This document shows positions 61,543-64,000 of a stretch of DNA of 64,000 nucleotides, piece after piece. Within the stretch, counting starts at the first letter, position 1. Every line of letters begins with the position of its first letter. Origin of the DNA: Scheffersomyces stipitis CBS 6054 (taxonomy: Eukaryota; Ascomycota; Pichiomycetes; Serinales; Debaryomycetaceae); NCBI RefSeq assembly GCF_000209165.1, contig NC_009068.1, positions 372,001-436,000 on the forward strand, written 5' to 3'. The translations under genes were made by a program, and so were the position numbers. Under the pieces are notes generated by a model. That model saw only the letters and a list, made by a program, of their open reading frames with translations, was not told where the DNA came from and did no database searches.

Positions 61543-64000
61543 TTTTTTTTAACGTAGTGGCATACATTGAACATACTAACCCATATAAACAGCTATAAAC
61601 TAGAGATAAAGGCCATTATCATCCAATGTAGCATGGGCCAACCAAGAGGAAACCCAAAGGATGAAAACCTCTGAAGAAGGCGCATAAAAACCGAAACCTA
61701 ATTAAAGGTATAAGAGCCTAAGAATAGGCGAAGTAGAAATTAAAAGTCTAGAAATTGAAAAGTCTAGAAATTAAAAAGTAATGAAAGTGAACAGTAATAA
61801 AATTGAAAATACTTTAATAATGTCGAGCCTGAAAAACCGATACCCATGAACTGAGAAAGGACAGAGAATAACATACTCTATCCTCATTCGTTCGTCGAAG
61901 GCGCAAGGAATGCACCGCATGGAGGTATTGGTTAAAAGATAAATAGGCTGACTCTGGATGTTGGGAATTTCCCATGTAATTCTGGAGAAGAAAATCTTCG
62001 TCCTGGGGTCCAATCAAGGCCCTAACGATACGACTCACTTGACAATTTTGATAAGTATGGTGAAAGAATTGTGTGTTTGTAATTTGTTGTAGGCAAAGTT
62101 TGCATTCGACTGGTACTTCAGAAGTATCATGGTAGTCCCTATGGCCTAAATGAACGCGCCGAATCTCCTCAACTCCCTTGGGATGTTGTAATTGAATCTT
62201 GTAAATTACCTCCCAAAACTGTTGGTAGTCCTCTGTAGACAAGTTGAATTGCTTGGAAATACTGTCGGAGGTGCAAATTCCAACATTCTGTTGATGTTTC
62301 CGTGAACATTGTCGAAAGGTCGTCGAATCGACGTCATCCATCCGCTTTTCCCATAATTGAAGGTCCGGAGGATTGCGCACCATAAATTCAAAGGCAGTTT
62401 GATCAAAGCTCATTCTAAACTCAGACGTATAGTAACGCCGCCGACCATCGGTGTAGTGTTGTTTGGCTTTTGTGAGACGAAACCATGCCTTCAACCAGTC
62501 TTTTTCGGTATTTGAAAACCCCGCGTAAGCTTGGTACTTGGATAGCAAACGAGGCCCTTGTGTCTGGATCCCGATTTCTACGAGGAAGAGATACCAAGGC
62601 ACCACCTCAGTTTCATTGGGATAAGGAGAGGAGGCGGGTGGAATAAATGCATTGACAAATGTTTGAATCTTATCGCGAAATGCAATAAGATTCCAATCAC
62701 GAGTATTGGTTAGCGTTTCGTAAACAACCTTTGCCCTCCTGCCCTGAACTTGTTCTTCAAGGTTGATGAGCCCAAAACCTCCACGTTTTTTAAGTCCGTG
62801 TAAGTTTGAGGACCCAATTTGAGGAAGATGGGTTTTGATCATTTTTATTAGCAGTTTGAAATCCGAGTTTTTCATCGGGCGGTGGAGATCTCGTGGATAA
62901 ATTTTGGAGTAAATATAGGTATTAAAGCCTGTACATCTAAGATGAACAGGAAGCTCTTTAACCGAATGAATCATGAGTTGAGTAGAGAGAGATTGAATAT
63001 AGCTCTCCCAATTAAACCCATTGATCGGGACTCCTAAGTATTTGTGTTCCGTTACACTAAGATCCAAGCCTGGAAAACCAAGAATGTTCCGAATCTCTTC
63101 TGTCGGTGGTTCTCCCCAATAGCAGAGGCGGGATTTGGAAGCACTAACTAAAGAATTAGAAACTTGCTCAAACGAAGCAAGTTCCTCCTTCAACACTTCC
63201 TGATCTCTTCTACTGTTGACGAAGATGGTTAAGTCATCGGCAAATGCAGCGTATTTTGTACGAATTGGTGACAAGTTATCGAAATGGACCGGGATTCCTT
63301 CTAGCCTGTCCTTAAGACGGGTTAGGAGCGGCTCGAGGCACAAATTAAATAAAATGGGCAGTACGGGATTCCCTTGTCTGGTGCCCTGTCTCAACGGGAA
63401 AGGGTCCGACTGGGTATTATTAGTAAAAATGGCTGCAAATTGCTGTGTCGTTACCAGCATAAGAATCCTTTTGAATCGCGTGCCTAAACCAATTCGATCA
63501 AGCACCGCAGCTAAATAGTCGTGCGAAATTCGATCGAAGGCTTTGGTGAGGTCCACAAGAATTATATTTGCTTCCTTCAGGAGTTCAGAATCAACTTTCA
63601 TCTTGTCGATCACTGTGCGGAACCGTTGGATTTGAAAGTCCATCTGGCGTTCCGCCATGAAACCACATTGGTCGTAACCGACTAGGGAGTCGACGACCGT
63701 TTGTAGTCTCATGTTGAGCACTTGTGAGATCACTCTCAACCCAGTGTCAATGAGTGAAATAGGACGGAAATTGTTGATAGTGGGGTTTTCAACAGTGTGC
63801 TTGGGGATGATTCGGATTAATACGAGCGCAAAGTTGTGCGGTAATAGTCCGGTCTCCATTATTTCGTTGGCAGTGATGACTAGAAGAGGACCCACTTGTT
63901 GCCACACTTTTTTAAGATAGCGATACGGGACGCCATCTTTTCCTGGTGTGGATTGGTTAGTGGTACGACTGAGAGCCGTAGTGAGTTCTTCGAGCGTTAT
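61543..64000 (-). mobile_element. LINE-type non-LTR retrotransposon, 3' part (runs off window)
   Basis: The element is transcribed on the minus strand, so its 3' end lies to the left. After the ORF stop at 61814 there is about 270 bp of possible 3' UTR ending, in element orientation, with A8 (T8 at 61543-61550), consistent with an L1-type oligo(A) tail. This left boundary is a guess from that tract. A 15-bp direct repeat AAAAGTCTAGAAATT lies in the UTR at 61742-61756 and 61758-61772. The 5' end, endonuclease domain and left ORF are outside the window. L1-clade LINEs (Zorro) are known from CTG-clade yeasts. Confidence 0.8.
61814..64000 (-). CDS. LINE ORF2-like reverse transcriptase (partial, N-terminus outside window)
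   Basis: 728 codons, open from the right edge to a stop at 61814, with no internal stop. Reverse-transcriptase blocks run in order: STPGKDGVPYRYLKK at the edge; NNFRPISLIDTGLRVISQVL; DQCGFMAERQM; LVDLTKAFDRISHDYL; PLRQGTRQGNPVLPILFNLC; catalytic YAAFADDLTIF with the Asp pair; then KYLGVPING. Near the C-terminus a CCHC-like zinc motif C-x2-C-x11-H-x4-C (CKLC...HTYQNC) is present, as in L1-clade ORF2. The apurinic endonuclease would be upstream beyond the window. The uninterrupted frame implies a recently active or still competent copy, though completeness cannot be judged. Confidence 0.9.
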   Translation of the reverse strand: MTLEELTTALSRTTNQSTPGKDGVPYRYLKKVWQQVGPLLVITANEIMETGLLPHNFALVLIRIIPKHTVENPTINNFRPISLIDTGLRVISQVLNMRLQTVVDSLVGYDQCGFMAERQMDFQIQRFRTVIDKMKVDSELLKEANIILVDLTKAFDRISHDYLAAVLDRIGLGTRFKRILMLVTTQQFAAIFTNNTQSDPFPLRQGTRQGNPVLPILFNLCLEPLLTRLKDRLEGIPVHFDNLSPIRTKYAAFADDLTIFVNSRRDQEVLKEELASFEQVSNSLVSASKSRLCYWGEPPTEEIRNILGFPGLDLSVTEHKYLGVPINGFNWESYIQSLSTQLMIHSVKELPVHLRCTGFNTYIYSKIYPRDLHRPMKNSDFKLLIKMIKTHLPQIGSSNLHGLKKRGGFGLINLEEQVQGRRAKVVYETLTNTRDWNLIAFRDKIQTFVNAFIPPASSPYPNETEVVPWYLFLVEIGIQTQGPRLLSKYQAYAGFSNTEKDWLKAWFRLTKAKQHYTDGRRRYYTSEFRMSFDQTAFEFMVRNPPDLQLWEKRMDDVDSTTFRQCSRKHQQNVGICTSDSISKQFNLSTEDYQQFWEVIYKIQLQHPKGVEEIRRVHLGHRDYHDTSEVPVECKLCLQQITNTQFFHHTYQNCQVSRIVRALIGPQDEDFLLQNYMGNSQHPESAYLSFNQYLHAVHSLRLRRTNEDRVCYSLSFLSSWVSVFQARHY

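Noticed and set aside
61567..61573. TACTAAC branch-site-like sequence near the LINE 3' end
   Set aside because: No matching 5' splice site or exon coding potential on the plus strand upstream.

Overview
This window is nuclear DNA of an ascomycete budding yeast: compact, mostly intron-poor protein genes with Saccharomycotina orthology. It very probably belongs to the CUG-Ser (CTG) clade, the group of Scheffersomyces and Candida. The direct evidence is in NBP35, where the serine of the invariant Walker A P-loop is written CTG (55143-55145). It would be Leu in the standard code and is Ser if CUG is reassigned, so residues quoted here from CTG codons should be read as Ser. All starts below are the first in-frame ATG. 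Upstream GTG/TTG extensions were discarded.

Layout. 1-6.5 kb: tail of an unidentified gene, HUB1 (ubiquitin-like splicing modifier), SSK2 (HOG-pathway MAPKKK) and IMG2 (mitoribosome). 6.8-14.4 kb: ZAP1-like zinc regulator and an unrecognised 652-aa ORF, diverging from a 3.15-kb gene-free region. 14.8-34.6 kb: PAT1 (mRNA decay), ABZ1 (PABA synthesis), USO1 (ER-Golgi tether), RAD59 (recombination), ELP1 (Elongator) and a CHIP-type U-box protein. 34.6-37.1 kb: gene-poor gap. 37.1-45.9 kb: VPH1 (V-ATPase, with a 167-nt intron and a 28-nt first coding exon), RIX1 (60S assembly), APC5 (APC/C) and PIS1 (PI synthase). 45.8-48.2 kb: a gap holding a decayed DJ-1/Hsp31-family pseudogene. 48.2-59.9 kb: EDC3 (decapping), NUP145 (self-cleaving nucleoporin), NBP35 (cytosolic Fe-S scaffold), CHM7 (nuclear-envelope ESCRT) and VAC8 (vacuolar armadillo protein). 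59.9-64 kb: a long spacer, then the 3' part of a LINE-type non-LTR retrotransposon running off the right edge.

The genes are housekeeping genes in ordinary eukaryotic order, not operons. Some share processes: PAT1 and EDC3 both act in decapping and P-bodies; VPH1 and VAC8 on the vacuole; NUP145 and CHM7 at the nuclear envelope. No defence system, CRISPR array, rRNA or convincing tRNA was seen. The least ordinary items are the orphan ORF with its very long upstream region, the CHIP-type U-box protein without visible TPRs, the Hsp31-like pseudogene, the VPH1 micro-exon, the LINE and a 12-bp tandem repeat in the HUB1/SSK2 promoter.
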